Shown: positions 24,149 to 34,399 of the stretch, in pieces
How the letters are laid out: each line of letters starts with the position of its first letter
Position numbering within the stretch: position 1 is the first letter of the stretch
Assembly: GCA_028829895.1 (NCBI GenBank)
Contig: CM054184.1
Span: 19,851,201-19,915,200 of the forward strand
Direction of reading: 5' to 3'
Length of the DNA stretch: 64,000 nucleotides
DNA from: Sinotaia quadrata
Lineage: Eukaryota; Mollusca; Gastropoda; Architaenioglossa; Viviparidae
Notes under the pieces: generated by a model
Databases searched by the model: none
What the model was told of the DNA's origin: nothing
Seen by the model: only the letters and a program-made list of their open reading frames with translations
Translations under genes and position numbers: made by a program

Positions 24149-24640
24149 TTAACCCGTACATTGACGATGTTGTAAAACTCGCTCAGTGTCAGGCATTTTT
24201 GCTGCCCACCGATTTTTTTTTATGTTGCTTTACTAAAATATGAAATGAGACGGTAATTTTACATAGTTTTCAAAATGTTAATTGAAAATTATTCTAGACC
24301 AACTAATTAATTAATAAAGTATTATTTTTAATTGATTTTAAATTTGAAAATAAATAAATAATAAAAAGTGTTCTCTCCATTTTTTGTTGTACTTGCGAAT
24401 TTCTGATTCGTCATATTCCTAAAAGGCAAATCCTAGCAAGAAGAATGTTTTATGCTCCAAGTGTTGTGGGGATGTTTTGGATATTATAGGAGAAATATAC
24501 AGGGTGTCGCCTCATCAGAAACTTCACCCGAAACAGTTATAATACACAGATCATCAAGCACACAAAGAACTTTTACTCAATGGCTACAGTTTCCTGAGAT
24601 ATGTGTGATGAAAGCTTATTTGAATTATAAATCACAGTTC
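24149..24640. mobile_element. piggyBac-like terminus, paralog of 16057-16500
   Basis: TTAA (24149-24152) is followed by CCCGTACATTGACG, then a hairpin-like GTGTCAGGCA. The next 450 bp align with 16061-16500, sharing AAATAAATAATAAAAAGT, TTGTACTTGCGA and GTGGGGATGTTT-like words. It marks the same end of the same family. No transposase domain is readable. Confidence 0.5.
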
Positions 24641-24654
24641 TAAAGTTCCAAAGG

Positions 24655-24808
24655 AATGATTAAATAAAATCACTGAAATTATGAAATTATATATTCAGCT
24701 GAAGTAATGAAAGCTGATACCATTTGCTTCGTAAGATGATTTATTTATATAAAAATTGTTGATGTAGTCTTAAGTTAGTGAAGCACAAATCCAAGCCAGT
24801 TCCACACA
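24655..24808. repeat. Fragment repeated at 26820 and 31912
   Basis: AAATCACTGAAATTATGAAA followed by TATATTCAGCTGAAGTAATG recurs at 26824 and 31915, in each case just downstream (minus sense) of module E. Confidence 0.8.
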
Positions 24809-25137
24809 CTTAATTCTCATTCTTAAATTTCTTTTACATAAGTTATTTAATTCCTCTTCTTCCACCAAGACCAAAACTATAATGTCTTTTCAACGTACTT
24901 AAATTACAATTTTCAAATAAAAGAAAATACAATTTGTACTAAGCTAAGTTACCAAAATTTCATTAATTATAAAAAAATCATATTTACCATATCAGACGGT
25001 TCTGTAGCTCATTTCTATACTGCGGAGGGACAAGCACAGGACTTCAGATAATAAAAGTAAAGTTCTCTTGCCCGCATGGGTCATATATACCGTTAAGGTC
25101 CGGAGCCAGGGATCTACTGATTTATGCCCCTTTTCCT

Positions 25138-25400
25138 GGCCTGTCTGAAATAGACACGGTTGACTAGAAGATCGCTTCTCTAAGACAAACCCCGTTTGTT
25201 CGAGTGACTGAAAGGCATTTCCTGTCCAGCGGTAGCCCCGAGCGCTTATGTAACGTGAATTGCTACTGCGTTGGTCTAACCGTCTTACACGTTTGTACGC
25301 AGAGAAGTTCAGCGTAAACTTCCGACACGAGAAATATTAACTCTAAAACTTTAAAATTACATCTAATTACTTTTAAATACATTGGTTTGCATTTTCCGTG
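25138..25400. other. Segment unique to copy 1 of the long repeat
   Basis: Together with the adjoining module E it forms the 534-bp stretch (25138-25671) absent from copy 2. No gene feature is seen in this part. Confidence 0.5.
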
Positions 25401-25700
25401 TTACACTGTGCATTTACTTTGGTTAATTTGAAGTCCTTTGAAGGACTTGTACAGTTGGTGGGTATTTGTCATACAGCCCATGGCAATCCGCCTCATGACT
25501 TTCCACACGTCTAGACACACTTGTATATCTGGCCAAAGTATGACTTTGCTTGGTGGTGCTAGAATCCCGGTCCATGTACAGAAGCTCCGGAGGTTCTGAG
25601 GGTCTGATTTGTATCGTTGCACCTGGTCTGCCAACATCTTGTCCAGTCCACACCCTTCGCTGGCAGTGAGCATACACATAGCACCTGCCACTCGTTGCAG
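25401..25700 (-). pseudogene. Zinc-ribbon family, module E
   Basis: The minus strand is open for 96 codons and reads AMCMLTASEGCGLDKMLADQ, then QRYKSDPQNLRSFCTWTG, WPDIQVCLDVWKVMRRIA, then HQLYKSFKG before the carboxy end diverges. The WPDIxxCxxVWKxM core recurs in the other E modules here. Compared with 32057-32445 the last 45 residues are replaced by unrelated sequence, so the copy is 3'-truncated. No catalytic motif is recognisable. Confidence 0.55.
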
Positions 25701-26439
25701 ACATCAGTGGTCCATACAGAGGTCCCTGCTACATATTCCGCAAGCTTTCTGGCAATCTACAGTGTTTGTAATAACAAATAAAATTTGTTACAACCAAGTA
25801 GATTTACATTTATAATGTGGTAGTAGTAATTCATTCAATTCCATTCAGCAATAAATTACGTGCACCTCTGTTCACCTTCTGCATAAGTAACACTTGAGAA
25901 CTGCACCTATTACAAACACAAACCTAAGAATATATTATGTAGCATTGACTTGTCTAAAATTTTATATTAAAACATTTTGGAAAATTGGTATTATAGAATA
26001 CATGTTGAAACCAACTGCTTCTCTGCTTTCGCTGCCTCAACATACAGTTCTTCGTTTGACACCTCCCCCCCCCCCCGCCCCTGCAGACTGGCAAGATAGA
26101 TAAATTCAAAGGACAAGTAAACTTAATCGCATATTAAGTTACAGTTATCATTTTACTGTACAATTTTATTTAGTCAAATTTTAATAATTAGATTTAGACT
26201 GGGGATAAATTGCAGTGAAGCACATCCAAGTTGAGCACATAAATGTAATTTTGAGAGTGGAGATAAATTGCTATGAGGCACATGCTAGTTATCTTTTGCA
26301 CACAAAGCAGTAAATATGTTATCTTTAGAGTTGAGATACATTGATATAAATATATATCAAGAAATGAGTTGATAATTTAATAAATTCACACAGGTGTTTA
26401 CTTCTGCGGTTCTTTCTGATGCCAACACCTCTGCTTTTT

Positions 26440-26640
26440 AGGTCTGGCAACCAAGACTCATATGGAACTCTCGCAATGCCAATGGCCATTTACTTTGGTT
26501 GATATTTCAGTTTGCAATCCATACCACACATTTTGCATGTGTATATGTCCATATGCCTTTTGTTCCTTTTTCAAGGAACTCTCTATTTTCTTTTCTTTCC
26601 ATGCTCTTCTCTTTCTGTACCACTGAGTGGAGGCTGGCAC
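26440..26640 (-). pseudogene. Zinc-ribbon family, module D (copy 1 of the long repeat)
   Basis: The minus strand reads PASTQWYRKRRAWKEKKI, then in another frame HMDIYTCKMCGMDCK, then ARVPYESWLPDLKS. These are the basic linker, the CxxC knuckle and the PYExWL block of module D. A frameshift lies between the linker and the knuckle. The matching exon in copy 2 is 31530-31740. Confidence 0.5.
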
Positions 26641-26964
26641 AGACTTTCGCTGCAGAAGCTAAAGGTTTGAGTGGAAAGACCGGGGTGTGAATGTTAAAAT
26701 CTGAATTATGGATCTATTTGATTTTAGAGTCATAAATAAGATCTATTATATTTTACAAACAGAAATATGTATGGTATTTAATATTACAAAAAGGAATATC
26801 TATGCATTTACTTTGGTTAAGTAAAATCACTGAAATTATGAAATTATATATTCAGCTGAAGTAATGAAAGCTGACTCCATTCACTTGGTAAGATGATTTA
26901 TTTATGTAAAAATTGTCGATGTAGTCTAAGTTAGTGAAGCACAAATCCAAGCCACGTCCACACA

Positions 26965-27167
26965 CTAAATGTTTCGCATGACATCACCATATGAAGAATA
27001 TGGGATGTGTGCATCCATCATCTCCTGGTGTTTGGCTTCTGTGCGGTGGTCCAGGTCCTTGTCCCATTCAAAAATGCATTGGGACAACCTCCCTTTGAAG
27101 GACTTGTACAGTTGGTGGGCATTTGTCGTACAGCCGCTGGCAATCCGCCTCATGACTTTCCACACGT
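26965..27167 (-). pseudogene. Zinc-ribbon family, 3' half of module E
   Basis: It reads VWKVMRRIASGCTTNAHQLY, then FEWDKDLDHRTEAKHQ to the stop after VMRNI. Relative to copy 2 it is one codon shorter (KDLD against KEDLD). The 5' half is missing because the long repeat ends at 27167. Confidence 0.5.
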
Positions 27168-27559
27168 TTAGAAAAAGAAACCAGGAACCAAAATCATAAA
27201 CAAGTACTTCTATCGAGTTCGTCATTTTTCTTCAATGTAAATGATACTGGGGTAATGAGAGTTTCACTTTTGATACTAAGTTAGTGCCATTACAAGGGAG
27301 ACTCACATGTGCCATGATAAATGAGAATTTGAAAATATTTTATTAACATTCACTACATGTATTCAGCATTTCTCCAGATTTAATACGCATATGATGTGAT
27401 AATCAGAAGTACTTGATGAAGAATTCTGAAAAAGAAGAAAAACAAATAGTGAAACTACTATAATTATACTTTGATATACAAATATTTTCATATATGTAAT
27501 CAGAAGAAATAAACTTTTAATAAAATAAAATATGTGTTGGCGGGCTTCAGGAAAAGCAT

Positions 27560-27878
27560 TCACATACACCATTCAGTACTGCTTGGTAACTTGTACCCGT
27601 GGTCGCTGTGTGCGCTGTAAAGTGATGAGTCATCAGCGAATTGCGTTAGTTTGTGCTGTGATTGTGTTTAGGTCGTAGGTGGCTATGTTGAAGAGGGTGG
27701 GGCTGAGCGCGCTCCCCTGGGGGGTGCTATTTGTTGTTTCTCTTGTGGTGGAAAATGTTTTTCCTATCTGTACTTTGAATGTGCGGTTTGTGAGGAAGTT
27801 TTTGATGTATTTGTATATGTTTCCCCTTATTCCTAGTTGTAGTGCTTTGAGCAGTATTGTTGGGTGCTTGACATCGAA
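27560..27878 (-). pseudogene. LINE reverse transcriptase fragment fused behind an aerolysin-like exon
   Basis: The minus strand reads LGIRGNIYKYIKNFLTNRTF, then STPQGSALSPTLFNI (the polymerase PQGSxLSPxLFN block), and after a frameshift near 27640, FADDSSLYSAHSD (the catalytic FADD box). This is the palm of a Jockey-type reverse transcriptase. The fragment begins abruptly at the end of the preceding exon in the same frame, so a 200-codon open frame (27633-28235) spans both. Both ends are truncated; it cannot be functional. Confidence 0.8.
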
Positions 27879-29800
27879 CCAGAACTGGCATTCGCCTTCC
27901 AGTTGCCACGTGACCATGTGGCCCTCAATTACGACGGTTTTGTCCAGCTTGTCGTTCTGTTTCTTGATGACCTCCTTTATGTCGCCTTCGATGGTCATCA
28001 CGAAGGAGTCGTTGTCCCGTAGCTTGGTCACCACCACGATGACCAGACCCCGGATGCGGACGGACAGCTTGAACTTGGCGCTGTACTCTTTCTCGAACAC
28101 GACCAGTTCGGCCAGAGTCCGGCTGTGAGGGGGTACCTGAGAGATTGACATAGATGTCTGTAATTTGTAACGGGAGTGGTCAGATCTGCTGTCTTTGGGA
28201 GTGCATGGCTTGTTAAGAATGTGGCTCTGATGCATATACCGTATGTTAATGTTAAAGATTTAAAAAATATCCTTTACTAATCATGTCGGTGGGCTTGACA
28301 TTTATTATACTATTAATGAATTTATAGTGACCCATACATAGGTGTTGAGGAATGTCATGAGTGTACTGAATTATTAATTAAATCATTCTTGTCAATCCTA
28401 TTAATAAACCTAAGTAAATTATTTTAGCGTTGATTTATTCGTCATGTCCTGATTAGTGTTGTTGCTGATAAATTTAAGTCATTTACTACATTAATTAAGT
28501 TGATTATACTAACCCTGATAATCATAATGATATCTGCGCCCCCCCCCCCCCCCCAAATATTTATCTTCTAATTAATTAGTATATTTCTGCTAACCCTGAT
28601 GCTGCTGATGATAAACCCATATCGTTTATGATGCTATTGAATTAATATATTTATACTAACCTTGATATTGCTGTTGGTAAACTATAATCAGTTATGATTC
28701 TAATTAAATAATAGATTGATACTAACCCTGATATTTCTGTTGATGCACTCAAATTATTTTTGATAATAATTAATAATAATATATTTATACTGATACCGCT
28801 ATTGATACACTTAAACCTTTTATGATACTAATTAAATAATATATTTAAACTAACCCTGATATTGCTGTTGCTAAACTAAAATCATTTATGATATTAAAAT
28901 TAAACCCTGATCCACTCAAATCATTTATGATATTAAATTAATTAATATATTTAGACCTACCCTGATACTGCTGTTGATGGACCAGGTCTTCGATTCTTCT
29001 TTTGTGCTCTTGTCTGTGGACTCCATGTTGACTTCGCGCCCAAAGACTGACGTCGCTGACATGACATCATTTGGAAGGCCCTGCTTTATCTTCAGACACA
29101 CAGAGGTCAATGCGAAGGTTTAATTTATGCGATGACGGTAGGGTGGGGGTACAATAAATAAAGGCGCAGTAAGGTTGTGGATCTCAAGTCAGAGGGTTAG
29201 CATATATCCAGGGGAGTTAAGTATCTAGGACATGCCAGTAAAGGTTGCAAACACTCGTTAATTTGATTAACTTCCACACTGCTACCGAATCTTCCTAAAG
29301 ACATAAGATGGGACTTATACACTCTAATGACTGCCAAACCTTAATAATGTTCGAAAAAGTTTTAAATTTAATTGGTAATTATCATTGCATCAGAATTAAT
29401 TTGTTAATTAGAGATTATAATTTCGAATCAAATTTTCAAAATGTGTTCTTTATTTTGCCAACTGATAAGACGATGGAGAGTTACTTAATTTAGATTTACC
29501 ACCTCTTTATTTTTCTTCTTTTTTAGTATTAATGTAAGCAGGAAAAGTGGGGAAAGAAAGAAAAAGTAAGATAATATTAATGTAAGCAGGAAAGGTGGGG
29601 AAAGAAAGAGAGTGAACGAAAGGAATGACGCGTGAAGAGATTACGGATTCGACACCATCCTACCTCCAGGTGCATGCCCTTGGTGAATCCTTTGCTGACG
29701 GTCGTGGTGCAGCAGGAGATGGTTGTCCGCTCGTTCTGGAATGAGTGGATCTGCTCGTGGTCATTGCAGTTCTCATAGGTTGACCTTTTGATGATAGTAT
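27879..29800 (-). pseudogene. Aerolysin/ETX-MTX2-like pore-forming protein gene, incomplete
   Basis: Three minus-strand exons are visible: about 29785-29664 (donor GAG|GTAGGA; Thr/Ser-rich, with SFQNERTTISC and TKGF), 29089-28961 (129 bp, 43 codons, phase 0; ends with the SKTWSINSS block) and 28136-27879 (starts VPPHSRTL, then ELVVFEKEYSAKFKL, later GDIKEVI and WQLEGECQF). Alternating Ser/Thr-rich strands followed by VPPxSxxxAxLxVxExExSAxF are typical of the insertion-loop and barrel-strand region of aerolysin-fold proteins, which are common in molluscs and usually secreted. The signal and receptor-binding parts were not found. The 3' end is replaced by LINE sequence. Probably a broken paralog; assignment is by motif memory. 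Confidence 0.55.
28560..28958. repeat. Degenerate minisatellite in the aerolysin-like gene intron
   Basis: The phrase ACTAACCCTGATATTGCTGTTG followed by TTATGATA.TAATTAA and ATATATTTA recurs about six to seven times at 60-70 bp spacing. It directly abuts the donor of the 29089-28961 exon, whose own end (CCTGATACTGCTGTTGATG) matches the unit, so the array seems to have grown from the exon border. A run of 16 C lies at 28538-28553. Confidence 0.75.
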
Positions 29801-29935
29801 TCATACAGTATTGAACTGTGAACTCAAGTTGACCTTTTGACCCATAGCATTTATACAACATTGAACAGTGAATTAAAGCTGACTGAAACTCTTTAATAGC
29901 ATTAAATAACATTTGCCCATGGAGGATCTTTGCAA
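29785..29935. repeat. Short tandem duplication next to exon 1 of the aerolysin-like gene
   Basis: AGGTTGACCTTTTGATGATA (about 29777) and AAGTTGACCTTTTGACCCATA (about 29826), each followed by CATTTATACAACATTGAAC-like sequence, are two copies of a roughly 50-bp unit. It obscures the true exon start. Confidence 0.6.
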
Positions 29936-29976
29936 CAATAATAAGAGACAATGTTTTCATTAATCAGTTCACTACC

Positions 29977-30171
29977 TCAATTCGTAGCTGCCCAGTCCGT
30001 TTCGTGCCTAGTCACACAGACATTCCTGTAACGCGCCAATCCACTATTAGCACGCCCCATAGGAAACAAGTATCGGTCACAGATTTCCAAATCCGTGGTC
30101 TGTAGAACCCTCTCTGGCCTGGTTATCCGTACCTCACGACGGTAGTCTTGGGACTTAAGGCGACATCACAG
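29977..30171 (-). other. Open minus-strand segment, possible upstream exon
   Basis: A frame ending at 29977 reads SQDYRREVRITRPERVLQTT, then DRYLFPMGRANSGLARYRN. It has higher GC and no stops over about 60 codons, unlike its surroundings. Its position upstream of the aerolysin-like exons suggests a missing exon of that gene, but no motif confirms this. Confidence 0.2.
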
Positions 30172-30435
30172 CCAAAAATCTCCTAACAATGATAACTGGT
30201 GTTTCTGTCAGACTCAGGGTTACTCTTTCGTCCCCTTTGTCTCGTCGTTTCCTGCTATGCTTTCGTTCCGTTGTTTCCTTCTATCTTTATAGCCTTCTGC
30301 TGTTATATCAGTTCCTTCCGTTAAGTTGTATGTGGTATATGATATCTGGTATCCCTCGAAGCTGTGAAAACATATAAGGATTTCCACGCATCAGCTTTGT
30401 GTAACAGTATAATCTAAAACCTGCAATTCAATTCT

Positions 30436-32261
30436 TAATTCTCATTCTTAAATTTCTTTTACATAAGTTATTTAATTCCTCTTCTTCCACCAAGACCAAA
30501 ACTATAATGTCTTTTCAACGTACTTAAATTACAATTTTCAAATAAAAGAAAATACAATTTGTACTAAGCTAAGTTACCAAAATTTCATTAATTATAAAAA
30601 ATCATATTTACCATATCAGACGGTTCTGTAGCTCTTTTCTATGCTGCGGAGGGACAAGCACAGGACTTCAGATAATAAAAGTAAAGTTCTCTTGCCCGCA
30701 TGGGTCATATATACCGTTAAGGTCCGGAGCCGGGGATCTACTGATTTATGCCCCTTTTCCTGGCATACACATAGCACCTGCCACTCGTTGCAGACATCAG
30801 TGGTCCATACAGAGGTCCCTGCTACATATTCCGCAAGCTTTCTGGCAATCTACAGTGTTTGTAATAACAAATAAAATTTGTTACAACCAAGTAGATTTAC
30901 ATTTATAATGTGGTAGTAGTAATTCATTCAATTCCATTCAGCAATAAATTACGTGCACCTCTGTTCACCTTCTGCATAAGTAACACTTGAGAACTGCACC
31001 TATTACAAACACAAACCTAAGAATATATTATGTAGCATTGACTTGTCTAAAATTTTATATTAAAACATTTTGGAAAATTGGTATTATAGAATACATGTTG
31101 AAACCAACTGCTTCTCTGCTTTCGCTGCCTCAACATACAGTTCTTCGTTTGACACCTCCCCCCCCCCCGCCCCTGCAGACTGGCAAGATAGATAAATTCA
31201 AAGGACAAGTAAACTTAATCGCATATTAAGTTACAGTTATCATTTTACTGTACAATTTTATTTAGTCAAATTTTAATAATTAGATTTAGACTGGGGATAA
31301 ATTGCAGTGAAGCACATCCAAGTTGAGCACATAAATGTAATTTTGAGAGTGGAGATAAATTGCTATGAGGCACATGCTAGTTATCTTTTGCACACAAAGC
31401 AGTAAATATGTTATCTTTAGAGTTGAGATACATTGATATAAATATATATCAAGAAATGAGTTGATAATTTAATAAATTCACACAGGTGTTTACTTCTGCG
31501 GTTCTTTCTGATGCCAACACCTCTGCTTTTTAGGTCTGGCAACCAAGACTCATATGGAACTCTCGCAATGCCAATGGCCATTTACTTTGGTTGATATTTC
31601 AGTTTGCAATCCATACCACACATTTTGCATGTGTATATGTCCATATGCCTTTTGTTCCTTTTTCAAGGAACCCCCTATTTTCTTTTCTTTCCATGCTCTT
31701 CTCTTTCTGTACCACTGAGTGGAGGCTGGCACAGACTTTCGCTGCAGAAGCTAAAGGTTTGAGTGGAAAGGCCGGGGTGTGAATGTTAAAATCTGAATTA
31801 TGGATCTATTTGATTTTAGAGTCATAAATATAGATCTATTATATTTTACAAACAGAAATATGTATGTATTTAATATTACAAAAAGGAATATCTATGCATT
31901 TACTTTGGTTAAGTAAAATCACTGAAATTATGAAATTATATATTCAGCTGAAGTAATGAAAGCTGACTCCATTCACTTGGTAAGATGATTTATTTATGTA
32001 AAAATTGTCGATGTAGTCTAAGCTAGTGAAGCACAAATCCAAGCCACATCCACACACTAAATGTTTCGCATGACATCACCATACGAAGAATATGGGATGT
32101 GTGCATCCATCATCTCCTGGTGTTTGGCTTCTGTGCGGTGGTCCAGGTCCTCCTTGTCCCATTCAAAAATGCATTGGGACAACCTCCCTATGAAGGACTT
32201 GTACAGTTGGTGGGCATTTGTCGTACAGCCGCTGGCAATCCGCCTCATGACTTTCCACACG
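30436..32261. repeat. Long direct repeat, copy 2
   Basis: Near-identical partner of 24809-27167, lacking the 534-bp segment 25138-25671. The deletion joint CCTGGC|ATACACATAG shares the two bases GC with both edges in copy 1. Unlike copy 1 it runs on into the intact module E. Confidence 0.9.
31530..31740 (-). pseudogene. Zinc-ribbon family, module D (copy 2 of the long repeat)
   Basis: Same structure as 26440-26640: PASTQWYRKRRAWKEKKI, then frameshifted HMDIYTCKMCGMDCK and YESWLPDLKS. The two copies differ at only a few bases (for example GIGGSL against the residues at the matching site). Confidence 0.5.
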
Positions 32262-32445
32262 TCTAGACACACTTGTATATCTGGCCAAGGTATGACTTTG
32301 CTTGGTGGTGCAACAATCCTGGTCCATGTACAGAAGCTCCGGAGGTTCTGAAGGTCTGATTTGTATCGTTGCACCTGGTCTGCCAACATCTTGTCCAGTC
32401 CACACCCTTCGCTGGCAGTGAGCATACACATAGCACCTGCCTATA
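32057..32445 (-). CDS. Zinc-ribbon family, most complete module E (terminal exon?)
   Basis: An open minus-strand frame of about 125 codons reads MCMLTASEGCGLDKMLADQ, QRYKSDLQNLRSFCTWTRI, WPDIQVCLDVWKVMRRIASG, QLYKSFIGRLSQCIFEWDKE, and ends HIPYSSYGDVMRNI before a stop. It has no internal lesion. Just upstream, frames give KLAEYAAVTSVLTTDICNEY with a shift into the module, so the full exon may begin near 32510. Predicted soluble and helix-rich (inference). It could be the last exon of a larger gene whose modules C and D are at 34.2-34.9 kb. The function is unknown, and splicing to those modules is untested. Confidence 0.4.
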
Positions 32446-32610
32446 CTCGTTGCAGATATCAGTGGTCAATACAGAGGTCACTGCTGCATATTCCGCAAGT
32501 TTTCTGACAACCTACAGTTTTTGTAATAGATTTACATAAAGAGGTACCTCATGTAATGAACACAATTAGTTCCAGCATTCGTTATGTGAAACATGATATC
32601 TCATAGACTT

Positions 32611-32830
32611 CTACAGGAAATCGTTCAATCCATTACAAATTTCAAAAATCAAAGAAATTAGCAGAAAATGAAGACAGGGCAGTGTTTTTCTCTTCCAGCT
32701 TGTGAGCTTGATCCTGCTGCTGCTGCACGTTCTTCCTTGGTCCATAGCACACTGCCTACTGGTTAATATTTCGACATGCCTTTTGCTCCTCTTCAAGGGA
32801 ACCCCTAATTTCTTTTCTTCATTTGATGCA
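32611..32830 (-). pseudogene. Zinc-ribbon family, diverged module D
   Basis: It reads KRSKRHVEILTSRQCAMDQG where the better copy has KRNKRHVELLTCKQCGMERK, so one cysteine is lost. The flanks (AACCCCTAATTTCTTTTCTT) match those at 33805 and 34405. Confidence 0.5.
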
Positions 32831-32999
32831 GAAGTATTTCAAGCTCCATTCTTCTTGAAATTGCCAACACTCATTGTCTATTTTACTTTTCCTCTTCTCG
32901 GCCATCGCTAAGCACTACATTAAGTGAATTCAACATGAATAAATAGTGAGACTGAAAGTATCTTGCATACAATATCGCTCAAAAAACCTTATGCGAACT

Positions 33000-33195
33000 A
33001 ATTTGGTCACAATTGTAGCTGCAAATGACCCGAAACAAAAAAAAAAAAATTCTTATGATTTCTTAAGTTAAACTTACCTCAATATAATGTGCAAATATAT
33101 CCACTTATGGTAGAGAGATTGTTGCTTTTAATGTTTCCTCTTCAGAATATTCGAATAATTCTTACTAAACTAACGACATTCCCAATACTTTAAAT
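33000..33195. repeat. Segment duplicated at 41390-41590
   Basis: Both contain GTAGCTGCAAATGACC (ATAGCTGC at 41,400), AGAGAGATTGTTGCTTTTAA and ACATTCCCAATACTTTAAA in order. The identity is moderate to high by eye. Confidence 0.8.
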
Positions 33196-33639
33196 ACTCT
33201 GATAAGTAATTACTCGAAGGAAATTATCACAGAAGTAGAAAAAGTAAGCAGTGAATAAGGTTTTGCAATGAAGTGATCGTTTGAAAAACATAATGCACTA
33301 CTGCATGCCTCTATTTTAATTCGGTAAAAAATAACATCCACGTAAGCAGCGGCTGATCTTGGCAGGATACACGTAAATTTCCATAATTTTTTTTCTGTAT
33401 ACACAAAGGTCTCCATGGGCCGGATTAGAGGGCCTTGCGGGCCATAGTTTGGGCTCCCCTGCTTTTGAATAATGCATCATTATTAGATTTACAGATGAGA
33501 TAAATTGCTGTAAAGCACAAGCAAGTGCCAGCTGTCTTTCGCACACCCCAAAGCACTAAATATGTTGATAATAAAAAGACCACACTGGTGTTTACTGTGT
33601 TGGTCCATCCTGCTTCTGTTCTTTCTTCTTTCTGATGCC

Positions 33640-33810
33640 AACACTTCTGCTTTTGAGTTTTAGCAACCATGTCTCATATAGAACTGTAGCAGAAGTCTGG
33701 CAAAACCAGTGGCCATAGTATTGCTTGTGATTTTCTGGTTTTTGATCCATACCACACTTCTACAGGTTAATATTTCGACTTGCCTTTTGTTCCTTTTCAA
33801 GGTAACCCCT
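33640..33810 (-). pseudogene. Zinc-ribbon family, module D inside the first 650-bp unit
   Basis: The minus strand starts KRNKRQVEILTCRSVV, then shifts frame; the PYExWL block appears only as a broken remnant. Less intact than its twin at 34235-34399. Confidence 0.5.
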
Positions 33811-34234
33811 AATTTCTTTTCTTCATTAGATGGAGAAGTATTTAAACAAGCAGCAAACCGTTTAAAATCTCCGCCATATTGACTGTGAACGGAAGTAAGC
33901 AGTGAATAAGGTTTTGCAATGTAGTGATGTTGGAAAACATAACGCAGCGCTGTGCGCCTCTATTTTAATTCGATAAAAACATAACGTCCACTTAAACCTC
34001 GGCTGATCTTGGCAGAATACATGTAAATGTCCGTAATTTTTTTCTCTAGACACAAAAGTCTCCACAGGCCGTTTGAGAGGGCCATAGTTTGGAGACTCCT
34101 ACTTTAGAATAATGCATCTTTATTATTAGATTTACAGATTGCTGTGAAGCACAAGCACATGCAAGCTGTCTTTCACACACAAAGCAAAAAATTATGTTGA
34201 TAATCAAAAGACCACGCTGGTGTTTACTATGTTG

Positions 34235-34399
34235 GTCCATCTTGCTGCTTTTGAGTTCTAGCAACCAAGTCTCATATGGAACTGTGGCAGAAGTCTGGCA
34301 ACACCAGTGGCCATAGTATTGCTTGTTATTTTCTGGTTTTCGCTCCATACCACACTGCTTACAGGTTAATAATTCGACATGCCTTTTGTTCCTTTTCAA
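34235..34399 (-). CDS. Zinc-ribbon family, best-preserved module D
   Basis: An open minus-strand frame reads KRNKRHVELLTCKQCGMERK, then NNKQYYGHWCCQTS and TVPYETWLLELKSSK. The order CxxC, about 15 residues, YGHxCC, then YExWLxEL is a short zinc-ribbon-like module (binding inferred from cysteine spacing). It continues the basic linker of module C, but an 85-bp duplicated stretch separates them: module C ends KRYKRLVEIYT-stop at 34519, where the cysteine knuckle should follow. Likely part of the same gene, broken by the tandem duplication. Confidence 0.45.

Larger units (their letters stand above)
24809..27167. repeat. Long direct repeat, copy 1
   Basis: 24809-25137 matches 30436-30764, and 25672-27167 matches 30765-32261, with only scattered substitutions (roughly 98-99% by eye). 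Copy 2 lacks 25138-25671. The shared part holds module D, the 3' half of module E and the dispersed repeat. Copy 1 ends at CACACGTTTAGA, where copy 2 continues into the rest of module E. Confidence 0.9.

Noticed and set aside
27633..28235. 200-codon frame as a novel fusion protein
   Set aside because: The amino part includes intron sequence before the acceptor at 28136, and the carboxy part is a truncated reverse transcriptase with a frameshift before its FADD box.
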